DNA of 15,464 bases from an uncultured Moraxellaceae bacterium (GTDB lineage: Bacteria > Pseudomonadota > Gammaproteobacteria > Pseudomonadales > Moraxellaceae), in assembly GCA_937952925.1 (NCBI GenBank), contig CALFYA010000088.1, positions 1 to 15,464 on the forward strand, written 5' to 3'. Below the pieces are notes generated by a model. It saw only the letters and a program-made list of their open reading frames with translations, did not search any database and was not told the origin of the DNA. This document shows positions 1-6,586 of this stretch, piece after piece; the stretch's first letter is position 1, and each line of letters begins with the position of its first letter. A program made the position numbers and the translations under genes.

Positions 1-1423
1 AGCTTAAGTTGGCGCGTATGGGATAAAGCGCCGCAAATTTAAACTCAGCATTGCCTTCTAGCTGCTTCTCTCTATACAGGTTTTTGTATTTTAAATTTTT
101 AATATCTTTTCCGTACCACACTATGTAATCAAATACTGTTTCTAAGTGTCCTGACTCCAAAGGGGTCATTGTTTGGAAGTTTATACAGGAAACAAAGTTA
201 TCCGCACCGAAAACCTCATCTAAAAGGCTCTTTACGCGATGCAAATTTTCATCACTAATCTGCACAAAAATACTGCCGCTATCGCTCAACAACTCCCGCG
301 CCAACAGCAACCGATCTCTTAAATAGGTCAAATAACTATGAATGCCCAGCTCCCACGTATCCCGAAATGCCTTAATCATCTCCGGCTCTTGGGTCAAATC
401 CTCATCCTTACGGTCTTTCACATCGCGCTTATTCACAAACGGCTGAAAATTCGACCCATACTTAATGCCATACGGTGGATCAAAATAAATCATCTGCACC
501 CGACCGGCCATGCTCTCTTTTTGAATCAGTGAGTTCATCACCAACAGCGAATCACCCGCCACCAAACGATTCGCCCAATCACGCTCATGCCGATAAAAAT
601 CCACCGCCTCGCGCAGCGGCAAATTCTCAAACGGCGCATGAAATAAATCGGGCTGCAACGTCGGGCTGAGATTGCCCTTACTGTCCTTAATACGTTTTTG
701 CACCTCGGCCAAAATCGTCGCCGGATCAATCCGCTCATGCACATGCAAACTCACCGTATCCACCTCAAAACTGGTGCGCTCGGCTTTGCCCGCCCAATTT
801 AAAAACGGTGACTGCATTGTTTTGAGTTGTTCTAATGCCGCTTGCATCTGCGCAGGGTCTTGTGACGCGAGTGCATCGTCAATCAACGCCTCAATCTGGC
901 TGCGCTGACCATCAAACTGCAACTCTGGCGCAAGGTGCGGATCATACGCCCATGTTTTTTTGCTCTCGTCGTCATCCGAACTGACATCCACCATGCCCAC
1001 ATGCGGATTGTTTTTGCGCTTTTCATCGTGACGATACGCCAACACCTGCGTGGTGTCGTTGGGGTTGGCGCGGGGAGAAGCGGGCGTACTGGTTTTGCGC
1101 GGTGTCAGCAGATCGGTTGGTTGAACCTGTGCCTCCAAACTAAACCCTGTATCATCAGGTGCTTCCATTGTAGTGTCTGAATCTCTCGGCTCGCTATCAG
1201 GTGTCAGCAGATACACTGCACCGCCTTTGCCTTGTGCTTTGCCAATAATGCCTTCATCAATCAGTTGTTGCTTGATCTCATCATAGTCTGTTTTGTCAAT
1301 CTCACGCTCTAGATGCGACTCCATCATCTGGCGCAGCGCAATATTGCCAGAGCGACCCTCTGCACAGCCTTGCAGCAGCTCCAAAAAAGTACGTTTGAGC
1401 AATTCGCGTGTTTTGTGGTGCAT
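1..1423 (-). CDS. Type III-like N6-adenine DNA methyltransferase (Mod), 3' part beyond window
   Basis: This open frame runs off the left edge, leaving about 474 codons of a larger protein. The residues Y-F-D-P-P-Y-G at ~313-319 are amino-methyltransferase motif IV (DPPY), the catalytic motif of N6-adenine/N4-cytosine enzymes. They follow W-A-N-R-L-V-A-G-D-S-L (~283-293) and precede a long conserved block with FQPFVNKRDVKD (~326-337) and LRDRLLLARELL (~368-379). DPPY comes before the cofactor-binding region, the beta-class order used by type III Mod subunits; the FxGxG end is outside the window. Residues 1-75 look like a winged helix, followed by a low-complexity acidic linker (~80-155). The first in-frame ATG is at 1444 without a good ribosome site; the ATG at 1423 has AAGGA seven bases upstream and is preferred. 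It would methylate adenine in a specific DNA site, normally paired with a Res helicase-nuclease not seen here. A DISARM or other defence methylase is an alternative. Confidence 0.85.
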   Translation of the reverse strand, partial: MHHKTRELLKRTFLELLQGCAEGRSGNIALRQMMESHLEREIDKTDYDEIKQQLIDEGIIGKAQGKGGAVYLLTPDSEPRDSDTTMEAPDDTGFSLEAQVQPTDLLTPRKTSTPASPRANPNDTTQVLAYRHDEKRKNNPHVGMVDVSSDDDESKKTWAYDPHLAPELQFDGQRSQIEALIDDALASQDPAQMQAALEQLKTMQSPFLNWAGKAERTSFEVDTVSLHVHERIDPATILAEVQKRIKDSKGNLSPTLQPDLFHAPFENLPLREAVDFYRHERDWANRLVAGDSLLVMNSLIQKESMAGRVQMIYFDPPYGIKYGSNFQPFVNKRDVKDRKDEDLTQEPEMIKAFRDTWELGIHSYLTYLRDRLLLARELLSDSGSIFVQISDENLHRVKSLLDEVFGADNFVSCINFQTMTPLESGHLETVFDYIVWYGKDIKNLKYKNLYREKQLEGNAEFKFAALYPIRANLS

Positions 1424-1551
1424 CGCAGCATCCTTGTCCGTCATACAAAACTATAGGTGAATGCATCTTATGCGAATGACCCAACGAAGCAAATCTCCAA
1501 TGCTCAAATTTATGGATAAATCGATCTTACATCTCTATCTTCAGTGGTTTG

Positions 1552-1603
1552 AATGCCCAATCAAATTCTGCTCTGTGTTTCGACAAAACGAGTATTGGGC
1601 ATT
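1552..1603 (-). other. 10-bp inverted repeat, long hairpin after the acyltransferase gene
   Basis: AATGCCCAAT (1552-1561) and ATTGGGCATT (1594-1603) are exact reverse complements separated by 32 nt. The spacer holds shorter complementary pieces (CTC/GAG and GTTT/AAAC), so a branched or interrupted hairpin is possible. It begins a few bases after the stop codon of the minus-strand acyltransferase gene and has no following U-run, so a role in 3'-end formation is only inferred. The rest of the 1445-1606 gap holds the upstream region of the methyltransferase, with no promoter I would insist on. Confidence 0.45.
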
Positions 1604-1606
1604 TAC

Positions 1607-2941
1607 TTAAGATACCGCGGATGCAGAGGATTTGGTCTGATGCAGTAGTTCCTGAAGAGCTGTCTTTATATCTTGCATCAATCCTTGCGCTAGGCTAGGC
1701 GCGGTCACAGGCTCTGCCCACGCCAAGTTCAGTTGCAGCGTTCCCTGATGCGATGACACCGTCATACAAAAGACGGGTTTGTGATAATGCCGCACCGGAG
1801 GCAAATGGAAGCAATGCTGCAAATGCAGCGAACCATATTGAGCGGCAAGTCCGGTATTACCAATATTGGTCAAGTGAATCACTGATTTGGCAGACTTGGT
1901 GAGGGTCTGAAGCAGTTTGTCCGGCGTTGGCGTGATGTGAAATAAGATTTTGCGTAGCCACAGCCCAAAATACACATGATCGGGCTGCATTTGTGCGGCG
2001 ATTTGTTGATTGACCTCACGCGCAAGCGCCCATACATCTGTATTGTTATTGTGCAGGCTTTCCACCCCAAACGCCATAAATCCCACTTCATGATCAGTCT
2101 GACCTTTGGGCACCGCATCTTGCAACATGGCACGTACACTGACTGAAGAACCGAGTTTGATGGGAAGACTTGGATCGGCCACCAAACGGTGAGCAGCGCG
2201 CACATACAAAGCACCAAGCAGACCTTGCATGGTGGTTTGGTGGGCACGACACAGCTGCACCAACGCCTTGGTCTGTGCCGGATTGACTTGATGGATCGCC
2301 AAGCGAGTGTGTAAGGCTTGATCGCTGGTCTGCGCAAAGTCCGCAGCCGGAATCGGTTTGAGCATGCGCAAAGCTTGTTGGGTGTGATGCGGCAGGCGTT
2401 GCCAGAGCGTACGTGCGGGCAAACGATGCTCATACGCGCCTTTGAGTGGCTGTGGCTCGGCCTGTAACAATCCTTCGTGATGTTGCAACACTTGCTCAAT
2501 GATCACCAAGCCCGATTTGGCATCGCTGATGCTGTGATCAAAGGCAATCATCAAGGTGGTGTGCTGCTCATCATGGACAGCAATCACCCGCCACAGCAGG
2601 GGATCTTGATGACCAAACGGCACATCAAGCTCCACTTGTGCAACCTGTTGCCAGTAGTGTTGATGTTGTCTAGGGATGACTTTGAGAGGAATATTGGGGC
2701 AGATGGTCTTGAATAAATAGGGTTGGCCACCGATCAGTTGAATATTGGCTTGCAAGATGGGATGCAAAGTCGCGACATGATTGAGCGCTGCTTGCAAACA
2801 CGCCAGATCGACTTGGCCTTGAATGTGAGCCACCATCAAAAAGGTGCTCGAACAGGCTTGATTAATTCGCCACCACAAGGCTTCAGCCAGACCCAGTGGA
2901 CGTAAAATGGGGGACGCGATAGGGTTAGATTGATCGGACAT
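1607..2941 (-). CDS. Condensation-domain (PapA-like) acyltransferase family protein
   Basis: The 444-residue protein resembles the condensation-domain/acyl-CoA-dependent acyltransferase superfamily (nonribosomal-peptide condensation domains, PapA, alcohol acetyltransferases). The signature HxxxD is visible as F-D-H-S-I-S-D (His ~136, Asp ~140). The N-terminal PLGLAEALWWRINQ and the AALNHVATLHPILQANI helix fit the first chloramphenicol-acetyltransferase-like half; RLVADPSLPIKLGSSVSVRAML belongs to the second half. Length matches a stand-alone two-lobed enzyme. No signal peptide or membrane segment is seen, so it is probably cytosolic, transferring an acyl group from a thioester to an alcohol or amine; the substrate is unknown. 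No carrier protein, adenylation or ketosynthase gene lies nearby. The frame can be opened at a GTG (2953), but the ATG at 2941 has a partial ribosome site (GTGAG) and is chosen; the site is weak, so either is possible. It is not a WS/DGAT wax-ester synthase: the HHxxxDG form is absent. Confidence 0.8.
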   Translation of the reverse strand: MSDQSNPIASPILRPLGLAEALWWRINQACSSTFLMVAHIQGQVDLACLQAALNHVATLHPILQANIQLIGGQPYLFKTICPNIPLKVIPRQHQHYWQQVAQVELDVPFGHQDPLLWRVIAVHDEQHTTLMIAFDHSISDAKSGLVIIEQVLQHHEGLLQAEPQPLKGAYEHRLPARTLWQRLPHHTQQALRMLKPIPAADFAQTSDQALHTRLAIHQVNPAQTKALVQLCRAHQTTMQGLLGALYVRAAHRLVADPSLPIKLGSSVSVRAMLQDAVPKGQTDHEVGFMAFGVESLHNNNTDVWALAREVNQQIAAQMQPDHVYFGLWLRKILFHITPTPDKLLQTLTKSAKSVIHLTNIGNTGLAAQYGSLHLQHCFHLPPVRHYHKPVFCMTVSSHQGTLQLNLAWAEPVTAPSLAQGLMQDIKTALQELLHQTKSSASAVS

Positions 2942-2968
2942 GATCGAACTCACATCAACAGGAACACA

Positions 2969-2990
2969 CTGCTGTCACAGCAGGTTTTTT
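2969..2990 (+). terminator. Intrinsic terminator pointing toward nfuA
   Basis: CTGCTGTCACAGCAG (2969-2983) is a perfect stem (6 bp, 3-nt loop) followed by G and six T on the plus strand. It lies just upstream of the minus-strand acyltransferase start and before nfuA, and no plus-strand gene ends here. It would stop transcripts running antisense through the acyltransferase gene, or insulate nfuA. In the other direction it forms a hairpin in the acyltransferase 5' leader without a U-tract. Confidence 0.6.
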
Positions 2991-3019
2991 AGGTTTTACA
3001 CGAGGTGCGGACACATCGA

Positions 3020-3039
3020 GAACAAGTGTTCACTATAAT
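3020..3039 (+). promoter_or_regulatory. Putative nfuA promoter -10 with adjacent palindrome
   Basis: A perfect TATAAT sits at 3034-3039, about 110 nt before the nfuA start. Immediately upstream is GAACA-AG-TGTTC (3020-3031), a perfect palindrome that would lie in the -10/-35 spacer, where a repressor could act. No convincing -35 hexamer is present at the right distance, which itself would suit an activator-dependent promoter. The call rests only on the -10 match and its position. Confidence 0.4.
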
Positions 3040-3151
3040 TTTTTTTGCCCAAAATACCAAGCCCCACAAAAACCTGCCGACGAATGTTTGCGGATGCGCT
3101 GCATTGCCCCCATGGATGCGCTATGATTGCGCGCATGCGTAGGAGATAAAG

Positions 3152-3772
3152 ATGTCCGCACCAGACGCCCCCGAAGTTCCCAACCTGAATGTCACCGCCA
3201 CCGCGCAAGAATACCTGCGTGATCTGCTCGCCAAACAAAATACTGCTGGTATTGGCGTGCGGATTTTTGTGGAACATGCAGGCACCCCACGTGCCGAATG
3301 CTGCATGGCCTACAGTGCCCCCAACGAAGTCAATGCAGCCGACTACAAAATCGACTATCCCGATTTTCCAGCCTATATCGACACCCCATCGATTCCCTAT
3401 CTGCGTGATGCGGTGATTGATTACAACAAAGACCGTTTTGGCGGTCAGCTCACCTTCAAAGCGCCCAACTCCAAAGTGCCGCGTGTGGGCGAAGATGCCT
3501 CGCTTGAAGAGCGCATCAACTACCTGCTACAAGCCGAAATCAACCCCGGTTTGGCGTCGCATGGTGGCAATGTCAGCTTGGTCGAATTGTTTCATGACGA
3601 CGAACACGGCATGACCGCAGTGCTCAAGTTTGGTGGCGGTTGCCAAGGCTGCTCGGCGGTGGACATCACCCTCAAGCAAGGCGTCGAAACCACGCTCAAG
3701 GCACAAATCGCAGAGCTTGGCCGTGTGATCGACAGCACCGACCACACCAAGCGCGACAACGCCTATATGTAA
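3152..3772 (+). CDS. nfuA: Fe/S biogenesis protein NfuA
   Basis: This 206-residue protein has the NfuA layout: an N-terminal degenerate A-type (HesB/IscA-like) domain (~12-105) and a C-terminal Nfu domain (~115-195). The Nfu domain carries the cluster-binding Cys-x-x-Cys in GGGCQGCSAVDITLKQGVE (Cys164 and Cys167). Blocks such as GIGVRIFVEHAGTPRAECC, FPAYIDTPSIPYLRDAVIDY and INPGLASHGGNVSLVE are typical of gammaproteobacterial, especially Acinetobacter, NfuA. Two NfuA monomers bind one [4Fe-4S] cluster and pass it to apo-enzymes in the cytosol, with greater importance under oxidative stress or iron shortage. The ATG at 3152 has a strong AGGAGATAAAG ribosome site. The gene stands alone, divergent from the acyltransferase and convergent with the YbjN-like gene. 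Length is slightly above the E. coli protein (191) and normal for Moraxellaceae. Confidence 0.97.
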   Translation: MSAPDAPEVPNLNVTATAQEYLRDLLAKQNTAGIGVRIFVEHAGTPRAECCMAYSAPNEVNAADYKIDYPDFPAYIDTPSIPYLRDAVIDYNKDRFGGQLTFKAPNSKVPRVGEDASLEERINYLLQAEINPGLASHGGNVSLVELFHDDEHGMTAVLKFGGGCQGCSAVDITLKQGVETTLKAQIAELGRVIDSTDHTKRDNAYM

Positions 3773-3790
3773 ATCGCTCGGTGGGCGAGA

Positions 3791-4336
3791 TTAGTGAATA
3801 ATCTCATCCACCAAATCAAAACCAACAGGCTGTTTTTCATCGGGATGTTCGGCGTCATAGACCAAACGCAACAGATCGGTATCCGTATCCATCGCTTGAT
3901 TCAGCGCCTGCAAATACAAATCCATACTATAAAAATTGCCATAGACCAAATTGCGGATCACCAGCTGCGACAGATCCAAGCCTTCGACATCCATACTGGT
4001 TTTGTAGCGAATTTCGCCATCATCCAGATCCATCTCAAAATTGCCCAGTACCAAACCATAATTGATCCGTGTCAGCATCAAGGCCAGACGTGAGCGTTGT
4101 TCGGCGGCCACCAAGCGGGGGAAAATGCTATACACCACAATCCGCTCGGTTTGCTCAAATACGCGAATCAAACAGAGCCACTCGCCATTTTTGCCACGCA
4201 TCGGCATACGCAGTGCATGGGTGGGGTCATCATACATCGGCGAGTTGGCGTCGATGGAAATGGTGGTTTCGGGGAGTGGCTCCGGCTCCAATCCTTCAGC
4301 TTTTAAGAATTGAATCACATGCTCAGTCAGTGCCAT
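3791..4336 (-). CDS. YbjN domain-containing protein
   Basis: The 181-residue acidic soluble protein resembles the YbjN family (putative sensory transduction regulator, type III secretion chaperone-like fold). Visible traits are an N-terminal helix (ALTEHVIQFLKAEGL), then alternating strands such as WLCLIRVFEQTERIVVYSIFPRLV (~53-76). Next comes a helix RSRLALMLTRINYGLVLGNFEMDLDDGEIRYKTS (~82-115), and finally a helical C-terminus with VYGNFYSMDLYLQALNQAM. YbjN affects motility, stress and exopolysaccharide phenotypes in enterics, but no biochemical activity is established. No membrane segment or signal is seen. The gene converges on nfuA with an 18-nt gap and diverges from the acetyltransferase. 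The ATG at 4336 lacks a strong ribosome site (GGACT only). Confidence 0.8.
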   Translation of the reverse strand: MALTEHVIQFLKAEGLEPEPLPETTISIDANSPMYDDPTHALRMPMRGKNGEWLCLIRVFEQTERIVVYSIFPRLVAAEQRSRLALMLTRINYGLVLGNFEMDLDDGEIRYKTSMDVEGLDLSQLVIRNLVYGNFYSMDLYLQALNQAMDTDTDLLRLVYDAEHPDEKQPVGFDLVDEIIH

Positions 4337-4411
4337 TCAAGCCAGTCCATCAAACTAAAGATGCAGTGTGACAGAAAAACCGCCATGATGCGATTTGCCT
4401 GCGCAACTTGC

Positions 4412-4443
4412 GCGTATCCACGGTACAAATTGAATGGATACGC
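4412..4443. repeat. 9-bp inverted repeat in divergent intergenic region
   Basis: GCGTATCCA (4412-4420) and TGGATACGC (4435-4443) are exact reverse complements with a 14-nt spacer, inside the 172-bp gap between the divergent YbjN-like and acetyltransferase genes. Centre-to-centre spacing is about 23 bp. It could be an operator for a dimeric regulator or a hairpin in the acetyltransferase leader. There is no T-run, so it is not an intrinsic terminator. Confidence 0.45.
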
Positions 4444-4508
4444 TTTGCTTCGGGGCAGTGCTTGCGTAAAATCGGCAAGGGTTTGTGTGTACAGGATTAG
4501 GTTGAGCG

Positions 4509-5237
4509 ATGAGTATTAGTGACCAAAATATTAAGATGTTGCGCCGTCAAGGGATTTATTTGAGTGCAGACACCAGTTTTCACAGCAAAACTGTATTGGA
4601 ATGTGAAGCACCGGTCGCGATTAGTGCCTCTTCCGTGCATATGTCTGGTCGTATTGGTGCGTATACCTATATGCGAGCGGATGGCCGTTTGGCCAATCGT
4701 CTCAAATCGATTGGTCGCTATTGCTCGATTGCACCGAATGTCACCATTGGGGACAGCAATCACCCGATTGATTGGCTCTCAACCAACCCCTTTCAATATG
4801 GCAATAGTGGCTTGTTCAACCGCTATCATGCCGACCAAGAGTTTGATTTTCTACAGTTTAAAACCCCAAAATCTGCCACGCATATCGGCCATGATGTGTG
4901 GATTGGTGGCAACGTGATGATTTTGCAAAATGTACGAATTGGGCATGGGGCAATTATTGCCGCCGGTAGTATTGTCACCAAAGATGTGCCGCCGTATGCG
5001 ATTGTTGGTGGTGTGCCAGCCAAAGTGATCCGCTATCGTTTCCCTGAAGAGGTGATCGAAAAATTGCTGGCGCTAGAGTGGTGGAATTATCAAGCCGATA
5101 GCCTGATTGGCATTCAGTTTGATCAAGTCGATGTGGCGATTGAGCAAATCCGCGAAAAAGCTGCCGCAGGTCAGTTGTTGTTGATTGATCCAAATAAGAC
5201 CGTCAAAGTGGTGGTCAAAGATTTGATGGAAGATTGA
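4509..5237 (+). CDS. CatB-related hexapeptide-repeat O-acetyltransferase
   Basis: The 242-residue protein is a left-handed beta-helix acyltransferase of the xenobiotic-acetyltransferase/CatB-like group. Hexapeptide repeats run from ~35 to 170 (ISASSVHMSGRIGAYTYM, IGRYCSIAPNVTIG, then IGHDVWIGGNVMILQNVRIG and HGAIIAAGSIVTKDVPPYAIVGGVPAKVIRYRF). GDSNHPIDWLST contains the conserved catalytic His (~85), which in this family deprotonates the acceptor hydroxyl; the donor is acetyl-CoA. The GGVPAKVIRYRF end and C-terminal helix (~178-240) are standard. Trimeric cytosolic enzymes of this type acetylate sugars in surface polysaccharides or, in a few cases, antibiotics; no surface-sugar genes are adjacent, so the acceptor is unknown. 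The ATG at 4509 follows AGG seven bases upstream. Transcription probably ends at the hairpin at 5286-5318. Confidence 0.88.
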   Translation: MSISDQNIKMLRRQGIYLSADTSFHSKTVLECEAPVAISASSVHMSGRIGAYTYMRADGRLANRLKSIGRYCSIAPNVTIGDSNHPIDWLSTNPFQYGNSGLFNRYHADQEFDFLQFKTPKSATHIGHDVWIGGNVMILQNVRIGHGAIIAAGSIVTKDVPPYAIVGGVPAKVIRYRFPEEVIEKLLALEWWNYQADSLIGIQFDQVDVAIEQIREKAAAGQLLLIDPNKTVKVVVKDLMED

Positions 5238-5285
5238 TCCAACAGTGTCGTCCCATCACAGGCATTAATGCCAGTCAGTTAAGAC

Positions 5286-5318
5286 AAAACACCGCAGTCG
5301 ATCAGGCTGCTGTGTTTT
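5286..5318 (+). terminator. Bidirectional terminator hairpin inside the MITE-like element
   Basis: AAAACAC (5286-5292) pairs with GTGTTTT (5312-5318) and GCAG (5294-5297) with CTGC (5307-5310), with one mismatch and a 9-nt loop. The A-rich left arm and T-rich right arm allow termination on both strands. It lies 48 nt after the acetyltransferase stop and can also stop transcripts from the minus-strand gene to the right. Confidence 0.7.
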
Positions 5319-5335
5319 AGTTTGGGTATCTTTAC

Positions 5336-5361
5336 CTTACTTTTGACAGGCCAAAAGTAAG
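5336..5361. repeat. Perfect 10-bp hairpin (CTTACTTTTG/CAAAAGTAAG)
   Basis: CTTACTTTTG (5336-5345) and CAAAAGTAAG (5352-5361) are exact reverse complements with a 6-nt loop (ACAGGC). Similar TTACTTTTG...CAAAAGTAA intergenic palindromes recur in Acinetobacter-type genomes as far as I recall; this copy is internal to the 21-bp inverted repeats. Confidence 0.6.
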
Positions 5362-5497
5362 CAAAAGCCTTTTTCGCGCAAAACTCGCCCTTGCGCATGA
5401 GGAATATATTCCGTAAAGCTGCTCAGGCTCAAACAATTGCGCTCAGCATCCCTGCAAAGATCAAGAGCTCCACTTAACTGACCGGTATTAATGGCAA

Positions 5498-5524
5498 GCA
5501 TGGCTGTTCATCGAAAAGCCATGC
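5498..5524 (-). terminator. 8-bp hairpin just after the hypothetical gene
   Basis: GCATGGCT (5498-5505) and AGCCATGC (5517-5524) are exact reverse complements with an 11-nt loop. The hairpin starts ten bases beyond the stop codon of the minus-strand hypothetical gene and lies just outside the MITE-like right end. There is no strong U-tract, so it may stabilise the 3' end or work weakly, with the terminator at 5286-5318 as backup. Confidence 0.4.
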
Positions 5525-5533
5525 CGTCATCAA

Positions 5534-6529
5534 TCAAGCATTCAAAATCGCTTGGGTGTCTGCCGACTCGTAAAACGCGCGAAGCAAGCCTTCAATCCGT
5601 TTGGCCGGATAGCCGCTGTCAATGGCGCGCTTGATGATCGGGAGTAGACCGTTTTGCAGTTCTTCGCGGATGGTGTCTGGGCTGACATTCACGTCGGCCA
5701 AAATATCCATCACGGTGCGTGACGCGTTGCGCGCATACCATGCCGCCACGCCGGTTTCGACTTGCTGCTGGATAAAGCCCGTCTGACGCAGATGATTCCA
5801 TGTGTCATGGATCATATGTGCAGTGTCATCAATGGTTTGGGCAGGGGCAAAGCGACGCGCTTCAGAGACCGGCTTGGTTTTGATCTTGTCCCACGCTTGG
5901 GTGATGATCATGTGTACCTGTTGATCATTGAGGTGCTTATTTGCCATCCGTTCGCTGACGCCAATCAGACTCTTGATGTTTTTATTGAGGTACTGCTGTA
6001 AGGCTTCGTCGAGATTGCTATCAGTGGCACGCTCAAGCATGTTTTTACCCAGTTTCATCAAACCACCCACCGCAGGCATTTTTTTGGAAAACACATTGTT
6101 TTCCATGTAGTCGGTGATGGCGTGGCTGATGGTTTGCGACAGCATTTGTGCGTAGGCAGGGTTGCTAAACACTTCGTGGATCAAGGCTTCGCGGTGATCT
6201 TTTTGGCTCGACAGATAGTTGGCAACGGTCTGTACGGTGGCATTGGGGATCAAGTCGCCAATCTTGGTGGTCGGATTGGCCGGATGATCAAGGGCAGTTT
6301 GGATAATGTTGACGATTTCTTGACGCAGATTGTCGGTGAGTGGGACATCTAGGGCACGTTGACGGGCAAGGACTTGAATCCGTTCAAGCGGAACGAGGTC
6401 ACCGATGGGCTGGGTGGCGAGCCATTCCATAAAAGCATCGACTTCGGGAGCAATCACATCCATCGATTGCAATGAACCCAAAATGTGGGTCAGGTGAGCT
6501 TGAATCAGGGCTTGGGTCTTGTCAGTCAT
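5534..6529 (-). CDS. Conserved-looking hypothetical helical protein
   Basis: I do not recognise this 331-residue protein. It appears almost wholly alpha-helical and soluble, with no signal peptide, membrane span or metal-binding cluster. Visible segments include an N-terminal helix (MTDKTQALIQAHLTHILGSL), an amphipathic centre with NNVFSKKMPAVGGLMKLGKNML (~146-167) and a C-terminal block ending in RIEGLLRAFYESADTQAILNA. The frame can be extended to a TTG at 6547, but GGAAG lies seven bases before the ATG at 6529, so 6529 is the start. It is preceded by the terminator of the upstream hydrolase gene, whose hairpin ends about 15 nt before the ribosome site, so its promoter must overlap that terminator or it relies on read-through. 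Codon use resembles its neighbours, arguing for a resident gene. Confidence 0.75.
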   Translation of the reverse strand: MTDKTQALIQAHLTHILGSLQSMDVIAPEVDAFMEWLATQPIGDLVPLERIQVLARQRALDVPLTDNLRQEIVNIIQTALDHPANPTTKIGDLIPNATVQTVANYLSSQKDHREALIHEVFSNPAYAQMLSQTISHAITDYMENNVFSKKMPAVGGLMKLGKNMLERATDSNLDEALQQYLNKNIKSLIGVSERMANKHLNDQQVHMIITQAWDKIKTKPVSEARRFAPAQTIDDTAHMIHDTWNHLRQTGFIQQQVETGVAAWYARNASRTVMDILADVNVSPDTIREELQNGLLPIIKRAIDSGYPAKRIEGLLRAFYESADTQAILNA

Positions 6530-6545
6530 GTGTATTCTTCCAGAC

Positions 6546-6569
6546 AAAAAAGTGAGCCGGATGGCTCAC
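6546..6569 (-). terminator. Intrinsic terminator of the alpha/beta hydrolase gene
   Basis: GTGAGCC (6552-6558) and GGCTCAC (6563-6569) form a perfect 7-bp stem with a GGAT loop; on the minus strand it is followed by six T (6551-6546). It lies 17 nt after the hydrolase stop codon and directly before the ribosome site of the next gene. Confidence 0.88.
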
Positions 6570-6586
6570 CAGAAAAGGCATGAGGA

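Larger units (their letters stand above)
5263..5493. mobile_element. MITE-like element with 21-bp terminal inverted repeats
   Basis: The left end (5263-5283) and right end (5473-5493) are reverse complements over 21 bp with two mismatches, both transitions. They share the core GTCAGTTAAG at their inner side. The outermost ATTAAT is itself palindromic and present at both ends, so it could be a duplicated target site (5264-5269 and 5487-5492). Inside the 231 bp are a bidirectional terminator hairpin and a perfect 10-bp hairpin, but no credible gene. Small size, paired ends, AT-rich repeats and an intergenic position fit a non-autonomous transposable element. The family is not identified. Confidence 0.55.

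Noticed and set aside
1..1423. BREX PglX as identity of the methyltransferase
   Set aside because: PglX is a much larger gamma-type enzyme ending motif IV in NPPY; here it is DPPY with Mod-like flanks.
1879..2499. 206-codon minus-strand open frame inside the acyltransferase gene
   Set aside because: Out-of-frame shadow; composition rich in Cys, Arg and Ser with no domain pattern.
3787..3805. GAGATTA-N5-TAATCTC hairpin between nfuA and the YbjN-like gene
   Set aside because: Perfect 7-bp stem but no T-run on either strand, and it overlaps the YbjN-like stop codon; too little to call a terminator.
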